DNA of 64,000 nt from Ruegeria profundi. GTDB lineage: Bacteria > Pseudomonadota > Alphaproteobacteria > Rhodobacterales > Rhodobacteraceae. Below are positions 54,660 to 63,595 of the stretch, one piece after another (positions within the stretch are counted from its first letter, which is position 1; each line of letters starts with the position of its first letter). The stretch covers positions 248,001-312,000 of the forward strand of contig NZ_LQBP01000001.1 of the NCBI RefSeq assembly GCF_001507545.1, in the 5' to 3' direction. The translations under genes and the position numbers were made by a program. The notes under the pieces were generated by a model. It was not told where the DNA came from, searched no databases, and saw only the letters and a program-made list of their open reading frames with translations.

Positions 54660-54662
54660 CGC

Positions 54663-55934
54663 CTAAAGCCCCGCAAATTGCGCTGCTTGTTTGTCGGTCC
54701 AAAGAACGGTGATCTGAAACCCATCGTCCGTTTGTTTTTCAGACCGAACCACATCCTGCCGAAACAGCCAGGCGCGCTTGTTGCCTTCGGCAAAATCCAA
54801 CGAAAGCACTTCCTCGTGCCGTGCGCCCTGCAATTTGGCTGCAATTTCAGCCAAAAGGGGTTCGACGCCTTCACCTGTTACGGCTGAAATGGCAAATATT
54901 GCAGGGTCGCGGTCCGCCCGCTTCAGTGCCGCTTCGCGTTCTTCGTCGTTCAGCAAGTCGATCTTGTTCCACACATCCAACCGCGGGCGTTCGTCATCCA
55001 CACCCAATGATGTCAGGATCGCTTCTACATCCTGTGCCTGCGCTTCAGTGTCTTCGTGGCTTATGTCACGGACATGAATGATGATATCGGCGCCCAGAAC
55101 TTCTTCCAGCGTGGCCCGGAAAGCCGCAACCAGCTCGGTCGGCAGGTTCGATATAAACCCCACCGTGTCCGACAGGATCACCTCGGGCCCATCGGGGAGT
55201 TCGACCCGGCGCATGGTTGGGTCCAGCGTCGCAAACAGCATGTCCTTGGCCATCACCTTGGCCCCGGTCAGGCGGTTGAACAGCGTAGATTTCCCGGCGT
55301 TGGTGTAGCCCACCAAAGCAACGATCGGATACGGAACCTTGGCCCGCGCAGCACGATGCAGCGTTCGCGTCTTGACCACTTTCTGAAGTTGCCGGCGTAA
55401 CCGCACGAGTTGTTCGTCAATGGCGCGGCGGTCGGCCTCGATCTGGGTTTCACCCGGACCACCGACGAATCCCAATCCGCCCCGCTGACGCTCAAGGTGC
55501 GTCCAGGCGCGCACCAGTCGCGTTCGCTGATAACTGAGCGCGGCCATCTCGACCTGCAACACACCCTCGCGGGTGCGGGCGCGGTCACTAAAAATCTCTA
55601 AGATCAGGCCGGTGCGGTCGAGGATTTTGACCTTCCAGGCCTTTTCAAGATTGCGCTGCTGCACAGGCGTCACGGGGCCGTCGATCAGAACCAATTCAAT
55701 CTTGTTGTCGTGCAGACGCTCGGCCAATTCTTCGATCTTGCCACTACCGAACAACAAACCAGGCTGGGCACGTTGCAGGCGCACGATTTCTGACCCGATC
55801 ACATCCAGGTCGGGCAAAGCGGCGGCCAAAGCCACCGCCTCTTCCAGCGCTGGTCCGGGAACGCGGCGCTGTTCATCTGATTTGATTTCCGGATGCAACA
55901 CCCAAGCGCGGGTGTGCATCCTGTCATGTTCCAT
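54663..55934 (-). CDS. hflX: GTPase HflX
   Basis: A 423-residue ribosome-associated GTPase that splits or rescues stalled ribosomes under stress. The N-terminal HflX domain is followed by a glycine-rich linker (RQRGGLGFVGGPGETQIEADRR) and the GTPase: G1 GYTNAGKSTLFN, G3 DTVGFISNLP and G4 NKID. hfq lies just upstream, its TGA stop sharing a base with this ATG (TGATG); a TTG one codon earlier is also possible. The hfq-hflX pairing is conserved across proteobacteria. Confidence 0.95.
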   Translation of the reverse strand: MEHDRMHTRAWVLHPEIKSDEQRRVPGPALEEAVALAAALPDLDVIGSEIVRLQRAQPGLLFGSGKIEELAERLHDNKIELVLIDGPVTPVQQRNLEKAWKVKILDRTGLILEIFSDRARTREGVLQVEMAALSYQRTRLVRAWTHLERQRGGLGFVGGPGETQIEADRRAIDEQLVRLRRQLQKVVKTRTLHRAARAKVPYPIVALVGYTNAGKSTLFNRLTGAKVMAKDMLFATLDPTMRRVELPDGPEVILSDTVGFISNLPTELVAAFRATLEEVLGADIIIHVRDISHEDTEAQAQDVEAILTSLGVDDERPRLDVWNKIDLLNDEEREAALKRADRDPAIFAISAVTGEGVEPLLAEIAAKLQGARHEEVLSLDFAEGNKRAWLFRQDVVRSEKQTDDGFQITVLWTDKQAAQFAGL

Positions 55935-56173
55935 CAAGAGGCGTCTTCGCCCTCATAAAGGCTGATCGGCTGCGACGGCATGATGGTCGAAATCGCATGT
56001 TTGTAGACAAGCTGCGACTGACCGTCGCGGCGCAGTAACACGCAGAAATTATCGAACCAGGTGATGACACCCTGCAATTTAACACCGTTGATCAGGAATA
56101 TTGTGACCGGGACCTTTGCTTTCCGTACATTGTTCAGGAACGCGTCCTGCAGATTCTGTCTGTCCGAAGCCAT
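55934..56173 (-). CDS. hfq: RNA chaperone Hfq
   Basis: A 79-residue Sm-like hexamer subunit that pairs small RNAs with messages. Sm1 ([15 protein letters not shown]) and Sm2 ([10 protein letters not shown]) motifs are intact; the C-terminal tail is short, as in most alphaproteobacteria. An AT-rich TATAAAAATATG stretch overlaps the start region and could hold the -10 of its own promoter. It is translationally coupled to hflX. Its presence makes Hfq-bound small RNAs, such as the two candidates in this window, plausible. Confidence 0.97.
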   Translation of the reverse strand: MASDRQNLQDAFLNNVRKAKVPVTIFLINGVKLQGVITWFDNFCVLLRRDGQSQLVYKHAISTIMPSQPISLYEGEDAS

Positions 56174-56267
56174 ATTTTTATAATCTCGCCATTGTTCTTG
56201 CTACGCGCTGCGGACCAACGCGCTCCCTCCGGGTGAGTATGGAGTGTCATTAACCGAGTTTCCAGAT

Positions 56268-56293
56268 GAAAAAACAGTCATTTCGCATATGAC
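56268..56293 (-). terminator. Weak terminator after trkH
   Basis: On the minus strand GTCAT and ATGAC form a 5-bp stem with a 7-base loop, followed by TG and six Ts, just after the trkH stop. It would separate trkAH from hfq-hflX. The stem is short, so partial read-through is likely. Confidence 0.5.
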
Positions 56294-56298
56294 GATCG

Positions 56299-57837
56299 TT
56301 AGTCCCGCCATAGACTTGGCGTGATAAGGGCAATAATCGCCAAGGTTTCAAGCCGTCCAATTACCATTGCGGCACACATTGTCAGCTTGGCGCCCCCAGA
56401 CAGGTCCACCAGACGAATGGGAATATCCGTAGCCAGTTCAATCACAGGACCCGTTGTGCTAAGCGCCGCAACGGTCAAAACCATGGCCTGTTCGAACTCG
56501 GCCCCCATCATCGCAAGCAACAGGTTGAACAGAGCCGCAGTCAGCGCGAACATCATAAGAAAGATCCACGCGATAAAGGCGCCATCGCTTTGGATACGCC
56601 GATTTCCGCCACCTACGCCACTGACGGATGAGGGGTAGATTAACCGGTCAATTTCGCGCGCGCCGTTCAGGTACAGGGCGAAGACGCGCAGCAACTTGAC
56701 CCCACCCGCCGTGGTCGCAACGCCGCCACCGATAAGTGCCAAGCCCATCAGGATCAGACCCGGCGTACCCAGCCCGGACAATTGTTGGGAGTCGTTCCAA
56801 TTGGCACTTTCAAATCCGGCCGTGGTCAGAAACGACAGGACCGTGAACAGCATGCCCCAAAAGACGTTCACCGCGTCGATCGGGCGAATCGTACCGCCAA
56901 TTTCACTCACACCCGCCAGAGCACGAAAGAACAGAAGCACCGCAATTGCTATCGCGATCATTATACCGATCCGGAATTCGGGATCCTTGTCCAAACGCGT
57001 GTAGCCAGACGCAGCGGTATCCGATGAAAACGTCAACCGGGACAGCGCAAAGAACAGAAACAGGAATATGACCGCTTCGCCCGTGATACCGGCCTGCGCG
57101 CCTTCTAGCCCTCCGACCGGTGAAATGCCCGACGTCGCCATCGTGGACATGGCGTGACAGATTGCGGTCAGCCCCTGCTCACCCGAGACCAGAAGCAGCA
57201 CCCAGATCACGGCGGTCAGGCCAGCATAGACCGGTGTCAGCGTGCGCGTAACGCGGATCAGACGCCCGCGCGGGTCAACCTTTTCGCTTTGCGCCACGCC
57301 CGAAACCGGTCGGCCGGGCTCCCCGCGTGCTGTCACCTCGAACCCGCCCAACGACAACGGTGCCAGAATCGCGGCGGCTGAAATCCACATCAGCAAACCG
57401 CCCATCCAGCCCACCAGTGCGCGCCACAGATGCATCGGGGCGGTCAGGCGATCGGGGTCTGGGAAAATGTCCGCACCTGTGGTTGTCAGCGCACTTACCA
57501 TATCGAAATAGGCGTTGAGAAAGGTGGTGTTTCCCAGCGCATCATGAAGGGGGATAGCCAGGAACAGTGGCAGCACGATAAAGCAGCCAAGCAACACCGC
57601 AAGCTGCCCCAGCGTCCCGCGCCGTGGAACCCGGTTCATGGACGCCAGCGAAATGATCGCAACGACGAAAATACCCAGCAGCCCCGAGTAGAAGAACGAC
57701 CGCGACACATCATGGTCATCCAGTGCCAATGCATAGATTGCAGGAACCCACATCGACAGTGAAAACACACCCCAGATCAGCAGAAACAACGGCAATCGCC
57801 GCAATAGCCTTATCTGTTGTGTGCTCGTGCGCTCCAT
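56299..57837 (-). CDS. trkH: Trk potassium uptake channel subunit
   Basis: A 512-residue inner-membrane K+ channel of the TrkH/KtrB superfamily with four pore repeats. The selectivity filters are visible as TTTGADI, MATSGISP, LTTAGFES and LSTTGPV, each around a single Gly. About ten to eleven membrane segments are present. It works with TrkA, whose gene is directly upstream; the trkA TAA and this ATG share one base. K+ uptake here sits beside nitrogen-regulation genes, the usual alphaproteobacterial arrangement. Confidence 0.94.
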   Translation of the reverse strand: MERTSTQQIRLLRRLPLFLLIWGVFSLSMWVPAIYALALDDHDVSRSFFYSGLLGIFVVAIISLASMNRVPRRGTLGQLAVLLGCFIVLPLFLAIPLHDALGNTTFLNAYFDMVSALTTTGADIFPDPDRLTAPMHLWRALVGWMGGLLMWISAAAILAPLSLGGFEVTARGEPGRPVSGVAQSEKVDPRGRLIRVTRTLTPVYAGLTAVIWVLLLVSGEQGLTAICHAMSTMATSGISPVGGLEGAQAGITGEAVIFLFLFFALSRLTFSSDTAASGYTRLDKDPEFRIGIMIAIAIAVLLFFRALAGVSEIGGTIRPIDAVNVFWGMLFTVLSFLTTAGFESANWNDSQQLSGLGTPGLILMGLALIGGGVATTAGGVKLLRVFALYLNGAREIDRLIYPSSVSGVGGGNRRIQSDGAFIAWIFLMMFALTAALFNLLLAMMGAEFEQAMVLTVAALSTTGPVIELATDIPIRLVDLSGGAKLTMCAAMVIGRLETLAIIALITPSLWRD

Positions 57838-59213
57838 TAGAAGAAGTCGATTGAAACTTGCAGCAACCGTTCAACCTCGGGCACATCCTTGGCCAAGGCA
57901 AAGATCGCCACAACATCCTTTTCTTCGATCCGCAGACTGCCCGACGGGCGCAGCACCTGATCTCCCTTTTGTACGGCTCCCACCAAAACGCCCTCGGGGA
58001 AATCAATATCGCGCAACCTCTGCCCTGCAAGCGGCGAGGTCGACAGAACCTCGGCCTCGATAACCTCGGCCTCGGCATCGCCGACTGAATAGACCTGCCG
58101 CACGCGCCCGTGGCGAATGTGGCGCAGGATTGAGCTGACAGTCGTGGCGCGCGGGTTGATATAGGCATCGATCCCAAGCGGCCCCATCAGCGCCACCATG
58201 CTGGGGTCATTGATCAGCGCAATCGCCAAGGCGCACCCTTCGGCCTTGGCCCGGACAGCAGCCAGCATGTTCGCCCGATCATCATCAGTCACCGCCAACA
58301 TGGCGTCGGCTCGTTCGATCCCGGCCTCACGCAGCAAGGCGGCATCCAAACCGTCCCCGTTCAGAACAATCGTCCTTTCCAACGCTTCGGCAGCCAGTTC
58401 GGCGCAATGGCGGTCGCGTTCGATGATCTTGGCGCGAACCCGGCTTTCGCGTTCTTCCAATGAGCGCGCGACCTCAAGGCCCACATTGCCGCCACCAACG
58501 ATCACCACACGGTCTTGTTTCTTCTGGGTCTTGCCAAAGACCTCCATCGTGCGGTCCACGTCCTGAACGCTGGTGAAGACATAACATTCATCACCAACAA
58601 ACAGTTGATCTTCGGCTTCCGGAGCGAAAAGGCTGCCTTCGCGTCGTACACCCACAACGATCGAGCTGAGGGTCGAAAACAGGTCTGTCAGCTGCCGTAG
58701 CGGTGTATTCACGATCGGACAGTCGTCGTCGATCCGGATGCCTAACAACTGCGCCTTTCCGTCCATGAACATTTCGGTATCGAAGGCCGAAGGGGCTGAA
58801 AGGCGGCGCATGGCGGCGGCGGCGACCTCACGTTCCGGGCTGATGACCACGTCAATGGGCAGGTGATCCCGGCGAAAAAGGTCCGAGTGGATCGCCGCAA
58901 GATAGGATTTCGACCGCAGACGCGCGATTTTGCGTTGGATTGAGAATACAGAGTGCGCCATTTGACAGGTGACCATGTTCACCTCGTCCGAATGGGTCGC
59001 GGCAATGATCATGTCGGCGTCGCGCGCTCCGGCACGGTCCAGCACATCGGGGTAGCTGGCAAAGCCCGCAATCCCCTGCACATCCAGTGTCTCAGTCGCG
59101 CGGCGGACCAGATCGGGGTTGTTATCCACCACTGTCACGTCATTCAGTTCGCCTGACAGGTGCCGTGCAATCTGCCAACCCACCTGACCGGCGCCGCAAA
59201 TAATGACCTTCAT
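57837..59213 (-). CDS. trkA: Trk system potassium uptake regulatory subunit
   Basis: A 458-residue peripheral protein gating TrkH in response to NAD(H)/ATP. It contains two RCK units: a Rossmann domain at 1-130 (GAGQVGWQIARHL, then VVDNNPDLV) with its RCK-C domain to about 225, and a second Rossmann domain from about 232 (IVGGGNVGLEVARSL) with the last RCK-C domain to the end. The length and double build match proteobacterial TrkA. It is overlapped with trkH on the same strand. Confidence 0.95.
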   Translation of the reverse strand: MKVIICGAGQVGWQIARHLSGELNDVTVVDNNPDLVRRATETLDVQGIAGFASYPDVLDRAGARDADMIIAATHSDEVNMVTCQMAHSVFSIQRKIARLRSKSYLAAIHSDLFRRDHLPIDVVISPEREVAAAAMRRLSAPSAFDTEMFMDGKAQLLGIRIDDDCPIVNTPLRQLTDLFSTLSSIVVGVRREGSLFAPEAEDQLFVGDECYVFTSVQDVDRTMEVFGKTQKKQDRVVIVGGGNVGLEVARSLEERESRVRAKIIERDRHCAELAAEALERTIVLNGDGLDAALLREAGIERADAMLAVTDDDRANMLAAVRAKAEGCALAIALINDPSMVALMGPLGIDAYINPRATTVSSILRHIRHGRVRQVYSVGDAEAEVIEAEVLSTSPLAGQRLRDIDFPEGVLVGAVQKGDQVLRPSGSLRIEEKDVVAIFALAKDVPEVERLLQVSIDFF

Positions 59214-59309
59214 GTTCCTGGCCTTTCTGCCTGAATTGCTTGAATGACAGATGCCCCCAGAGCGGTCAATTCATTTGTCATCGGGGTGAAGCTGCGGCAA
59301 GATAAGTGC

Positions 59310-59789
59310 ATGAAAACAGTGCTTCGTTTGCTACTTCCTGTTGTAATCCTGTCGTCTTGCAGTCCGCTTTCGCTGTATTACCGCGAAGGCGAGACCGTGT
59401 CTCGCATGCAAGCCGAAACCCAAAAATGCCAGGTCGAAGCGTTGCAGGATGTGCCGGTTGCAAACCAGGTAAGGCAAAGCCCGCCCACCTATTGGCCCGG
59501 CCGAACGTATTGTGATGGTCGGGGCCGCTGTTATCGCTCGGCCGGCTGGTGGCAGCCCGGCCAAGTCTACACGGTCGACGTCAACAAGACGCTACGCAAT
59601 CAGGTCGAGGCGCAATGCATGGCCCAGAAAGGGTATCGCCCGGTCAGCCTTCCACCCTGCAAACAGGGCGTAAAATCACAGGTGCCAAGAACGCGAACCA
59701 CAACACTGCCACCGCTGAGCACGCAATCGTGCTTTGTAAAAATCGAGGGCGGTTCGTTCCAGATCATTACGCCCGGTCAGGCAGGGTAA
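59310..59789 (+). CDS. Small Cys-rich lipoprotein of unknown function
   Basis: A 159-residue lipoprotein. The signal (about 1-16) ends in a lipobox LSSC, with the acylated Cys at 17. The mature part has several further cysteines (in QKCQVE, TYCDGRGRCYR, AQCMAQ, PPCKQG and QSCFVK), so disulfides are likely in the periplasm. I do not recognise the family. It is on the opposite strand within the ntr-trk block, between divergent trkA and convergent ntrX. Confidence 0.75.
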   Translation: MKTVLRLLLPVVILSSCSPLSLYYREGETVSRMQAETQKCQVEALQDVPVANQVRQSPPTYWPGRTYCDGRGRCYRSAGWWQPGQVYTVDVNKTLRNQVEAQCMAQKGYRPVSLPPCKQGVKSQVPRTRTTTLPPLSTQSCFVKIEGGSFQIITPGQAG

Positions 59790-59801
59790 CGCCCCGGCGA
59801 A

Positions 59802-61211
59802 TTACTCCGCCGGTTCTGGTTCATCCAGCTGCGCCACCCGCGCGCCCGATTTGTTCGATGTCACAACGCCCAGTGATTTCAGCTTGCGGTGCAATGCGCT
59901 GCGTTCCATCCCGACAAAGCTGGCGGTGCGGCTTATGTTGCCACCGAAACGGTTGATCTGAGTTAACAGATATTCCCGCTCGAACGCTTCGCGTGCCTCG
60001 CGCAATGGCAAGGTCGCCAAAGCCCCCGACAGGACAACACGACCCGAATCGTCGGTCTTTTCCTCTTCGGTCGGCAATTCCTTGGCCTCGATCGGACCAG
60101 ACCCTTCGCCAAGGATAAGGACACGCTCGATCAAGTTCTTGAGCTGTCGGACATTGCCGGGCCACGTCATCGTCTGCAAGAGCGCCACCGCCTCTTCCGA
60201 GATTTCGCGTATCGTCAGACCCTGAGATTCGTTGCACATCTCAATGAAATGCTGAGCCAAAACCGGAATATCCTCGCGGCGTTCTTCCAATGACGGCACT
60301 GCAATCGGTACCACATTCAGCCGGTGATACAGCTCTTCTCGGAAGCGGTCAGCGGCAATTTCCGCCTCAAGATCACGATTGGTCGACGAGATCACCCGCA
60401 GATCAACGCGCACTTTGTCTGATCCACCAACGCGCTGGAATTGCTGGTCGACAAGCACACGCAAAATCTTGGACTGCGTGCCCTTTGGCATATCGGCCAC
60501 TTCGTCGAAATACACCACGCCACCATGCGCCTCTTCCAGCAGGCCAGATTCAATGCCGCGCTCAGGCGTTTCACGACCAAACAAAACCTCTTCGACCCGT
60601 TCAGGTTCGATCCCGGCGCAGTTCACGGTGACGAAGGGAGCATTGGCGCGGTTGGAATGCGCATGGATATACCGTGCTGCGATCTCTTTGCCCGATCCGG
60701 CCGGACCACTCAGCATTACCCGGCCATTTGACTTGGTCACTTTGTCCAACTGGCTCTGCATCGCACGGAATGCAGCGGATTTGCCGATCATATCCGAGTT
60801 CGTGACCTCTTTACGTTTGAGCGATGCATTCTCGCGGCGCAGGCGAGAGGTCTCCATCGCGCGGCGGATCACCACCATCAATTGGTCAATATTAAAGGGT
60901 TTTTCAATAAAGTCATACGCACCCTGTTTAATCGCCGCCACGGCGATCTCGATGTTTCCGTGGCCTGAAATTATCACCACCGGCACATCCGGGTTGTCGC
61001 GCTTTACCGCCTTGAGTATGTCGATACCGTCCATGCGGCTGTCTTTCAGCCAGATATCCAGAATCAACAGCCCCGGCGGTTCGGAGTTGATCTCGGCCAT
61101 GCACTCATCCGAGTTGCCAGCCAGCCGGGTTGAATAGCCTTCGTCCTCCAGAATGTCGGACACCAGCTCGCGAATATCGCGTTCGTCATCTACGATCAGA
61201 ATGTCACTCAT
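59802..61211 (-). CDS. ntrX: Nitrogen/redox response regulator NtrX
   Basis: A 469-residue NtrC-family regulator paired with NtrY. The receiver has Asp8, Asp9, the phosphorylated Asp52 and Lys104. The AAA+ domain shows Walker A GPAGSGKE (169-176) and Walker B VVYFDEVAD (232-240), and a Fis-type helix-turn-helix (GGNISRTASFVGMERSALHRKL) closes it. After LFG at 210-212 the sigma-54 contact motif GAFTGA is absent; the loop reads RETPERGIESG and is about four residues shorter than in NtrC. So it may not activate sigma-54 promoters in the classic way. Its ATG overlaps the ntrY stop. Confidence 0.94.
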   Translation of the reverse strand: MSDILIVDDERDIRELVSDILEDEGYSTRLAGNSDECMAEINSEPPGLLILDIWLKDSRMDGIDILKAVKRDNPDVPVVIISGHGNIEIAVAAIKQGAYDFIEKPFNIDQLMVVIRRAMETSRLRRENASLKRKEVTNSDMIGKSAAFRAMQSQLDKVTKSNGRVMLSGPAGSGKEIAARYIHAHSNRANAPFVTVNCAGIEPERVEEVLFGRETPERGIESGLLEEAHGGVVYFDEVADMPKGTQSKILRVLVDQQFQRVGGSDKVRVDLRVISSTNRDLEAEIAADRFREELYHRLNVVPIAVPSLEERREDIPVLAQHFIEMCNESQGLTIREISEEAVALLQTMTWPGNVRQLKNLIERVLILGEGSGPIEAKELPTEEEKTDDSGRVVLSGALATLPLREAREAFEREYLLTQINRFGGNISRTASFVGMERSALHRKLKSLGVVTSNKSGARVAQLDEPEPAE

Positions 61212-63496
61212 CTTTGGCCTGCTTTCAGTTTGTTAGTATGAATTGCCTGCTTTTGTGGCGCTGTCGTCGGAGAGAAATTGCCCCCCGGTAATCGGATCAC
61301 GGCCATCGCACCGAAATGGTCCTGTCCGTCAAATTTGGGGGCATCTTCCAGCGTCAGCGCCCCGCCGTGTTCTTCGATAATCTTTTTGACGATGGGCAGG
61401 CCCAAACCTGTCCCTTCGTCCCGTGTGGTCACATAAGGCTCGAACAAACGCGCGCGGTCTTCGGGCAATCCGACGCCGTTGTCAGCAATCGTAATCACCG
61501 TGCCCGCATCATCTCGGGTCACGTCCACCTTGATCTGAGGTTTCAGGTCTTCCGGCGGTCCCTTTTGCTTGAGCGTTTCAATCGCCTCACCTGCGTTCTT
61601 GATAAGATTTGTCAACGCCTGAGACAGCATCGTTGCATCCACATCCGCAAGGATTTGCTGATCCGGCAGCGTGGCATCAATTTGTACGTCCGGTTGTCCG
61701 GCTTGCTGCAGCAACACGGCCTCACGCACCAGTCCAACCACGTCTTCTTCGCGTCGATCCGGTTGCGGCATGCGCGCGAATTTCGAGAACTCGTCGACAA
61801 TGCGTCGCAGATCGTTGGTTTGCCGCACGATCACGGTGGTCATGGATTCAAGGCTATCGCAATCCTCTTCGTCCAATTTGCGCGAGAACTTGCGTTTGAT
61901 GCGTTCAGCACTCAGCTGAATTGGGGTCAGCGGGTTCTTGATCTCATGCGCGATCCGCCGCGCAACATCGCCCCACGCGGCCATTCGCTGCGCACTGACA
62001 AGATCGGTCACGTCATCGAAGGCCACCACGTAACCTTCAAGCCTGCCATCTTCGCCCCGGCGGGTCGCCATGCGGACAAGCAGATTTTCCAACTGACCCT
62101 TACGGGTCACCTTGACCTCACCCTGAACCGCTTCTTGTCCGCTTTCTTTGAGGCTTTCAAACAGCGGCAGAAACTCCGGAACCGCGATCCCGATCGAGAG
62201 TTTTTCATCCAAGCGCGTCCAGTCCAGCAACCGTTCCGCAGACCGGTTTACAAAAGTCACGCATCCATCCGGATCAACACCCACCACGCCAGACGTCACC
62301 GAGCTGAGAACAGAATCAAACAGCCGCCGGCGGCGTTCGATCTGGCGGGTATTCTCAAGCAATGTGTCGCGCTGGCCTTTAAGTTGCCGGGTCATCTGGT
62401 TGAAATACCGGCCCAACATCGCGATCTCATCATCGCTGGCCTCTTCGATCACCTGCACACTCAGATCCCCGGCCCCAACGCGCTGTGCAGCAGTCGTCAA
62501 TCGACCCACGGGGCGTGAAAGACGTTCCGCAAACCACATGCCCAGCGACATAGCTGCCAGGATAAGGATCACAGCAAAGCCAAGGTAAAGCAGGCCAAAC
62601 TCAAAAAGCACCCTGCCCCGCTCGCTTTCAAGCTGTTGGTAGAACTGCGCCGTTTCCTTGGTGTCATCCAGCAGCGTCAACAACTGGCCGTCGACCTCGC
62701 GGCTGACATACAGATATCGGTCAAGATACGCCCGCAACGGAACCAGCGCGCGGAACTCATTGTTTTCCCAGTCAGCGATGATCAAAACACCATTGTCCGA
62801 GGATTCAACAAATTGTTCCGGCGTTGGCGCTTCGTAATCGAACAGATAAGACCGATCCCCACGCGAGCGGATTTCGCCGCTGCCATCAATGACATAGGCC
62901 TCACGCAGGCCGCGCTGGATTTGCGCCTGACCCTGCGCCAGAACCTCACGCAGTTCGGCGTCGGAAATGTAGAAGTCCAGATTTCTGGCGTTGTCGAGAT
63001 ACCGCGCCAACACCGCAGCGTCCTGCGTTAGCCCCTGCCGATGTTCTAGTTCATAGGCTTCGGCCGCTGTAAGGGACGAACCTACCACCTGCCGTACACG
63101 GTCGGAAAACCAGCCTTCCAGACCGATATTCACCGTTAATCCTGCAAAGATCGCGACAGTGACCGTCGGCACCAGTGCCAGCAGCGTAAAAGCGCCGATC
63201 AGCCTCAGATGTAGCCGGGAGCCAGCCGATTTCTCGCGGCGCGCTGCGATCAGACTGAAAACCTGACCGAGAACCAACGCGGCGACGACCAGCACATAGA
63301 CAAGGTCAGCCAGCAGGATCAGGCGCAATGTCGGCGCGGTTGCTCCAAGGTCAAATGGACCGATGACAAGATACGTGGCCAACGCCAGCGCCGGCCCCAG
63401 AAGAACCAACCCCAAGGTGCCGAAATTGCGCAGTTTTCGGGATTTCCGCCACCGATTGATCGCTGGAATAGGCCCGCTCTGTGCCCGGGTTGCCAC
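61208..63496 (-). CDS. ntrY: Sensor histidine kinase NtrY
   Basis: A 762-residue membrane kinase. Several N-terminal helices (about 28-48, 58-82, 98-122 and 300-322) surround an extracytoplasmic domain, followed by HAMP (about 322-376), PAS (about 390-500), the H-box with His517 in RIAHEIKNPLTP, N-box Asn634, G1 DNGVG (672-676) and G2 GTGLGLP (695-701). NtrY senses nitrogen and redox state and phosphorylates NtrX. The start is GTG at 63496. It lies 99 bases after ntrC. Confidence 0.94.
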   Translation of the reverse strand: MATRAQSGPIPAINRWRKSRKLRNFGTLGLVLLGPALALATYLVIGPFDLGATAPTLRLILLADLVYVLVVAALVLGQVFSLIAARREKSAGSRLHLRLIGAFTLLALVPTVTVAIFAGLTVNIGLEGWFSDRVRQVVGSSLTAAEAYELEHRQGLTQDAAVLARYLDNARNLDFYISDAELREVLAQGQAQIQRGLREAYVIDGSGEIRSRGDRSYLFDYEAPTPEQFVESSDNGVLIIADWENNEFRALVPLRAYLDRYLYVSREVDGQLLTLLDDTKETAQFYQQLESERGRVLFEFGLLYLGFAVILILAAMSLGMWFAERLSRPVGRLTTAAQRVGAGDLSVQVIEEASDDEIAMLGRYFNQMTRQLKGQRDTLLENTRQIERRRRLFDSVLSSVTSGVVGVDPDGCVTFVNRSAERLLDWTRLDEKLSIGIAVPEFLPLFESLKESGQEAVQGEVKVTRKGQLENLLVRMATRRGEDGRLEGYVVAFDDVTDLVSAQRMAAWGDVARRIAHEIKNPLTPIQLSAERIKRKFSRKLDEEDCDSLESMTTVIVRQTNDLRRIVDEFSKFARMPQPDRREEDVVGLVREAVLLQQAGQPDVQIDATLPDQQILADVDATMLSQALTNLIKNAGEAIETLKQKGPPEDLKPQIKVDVTRDDAGTVITIADNGVGLPEDRARLFEPYVTTRDEGTGLGLPIVKKIIEEHGGALTLEDAPKFDGQDHFGAMAVIRLPGGNFSPTTAPQKQAIHTNKLKAGQR

Positions 63497-63595
63497 CGTC
63501 TGCCCTCATTCTGATGTGCCGCTTGCGCGACGAACCGCCATATGTCGTGGTCCTTGCCGGACGCTGGCCCGGATGCCACGGTTTGTGTGGCGATA

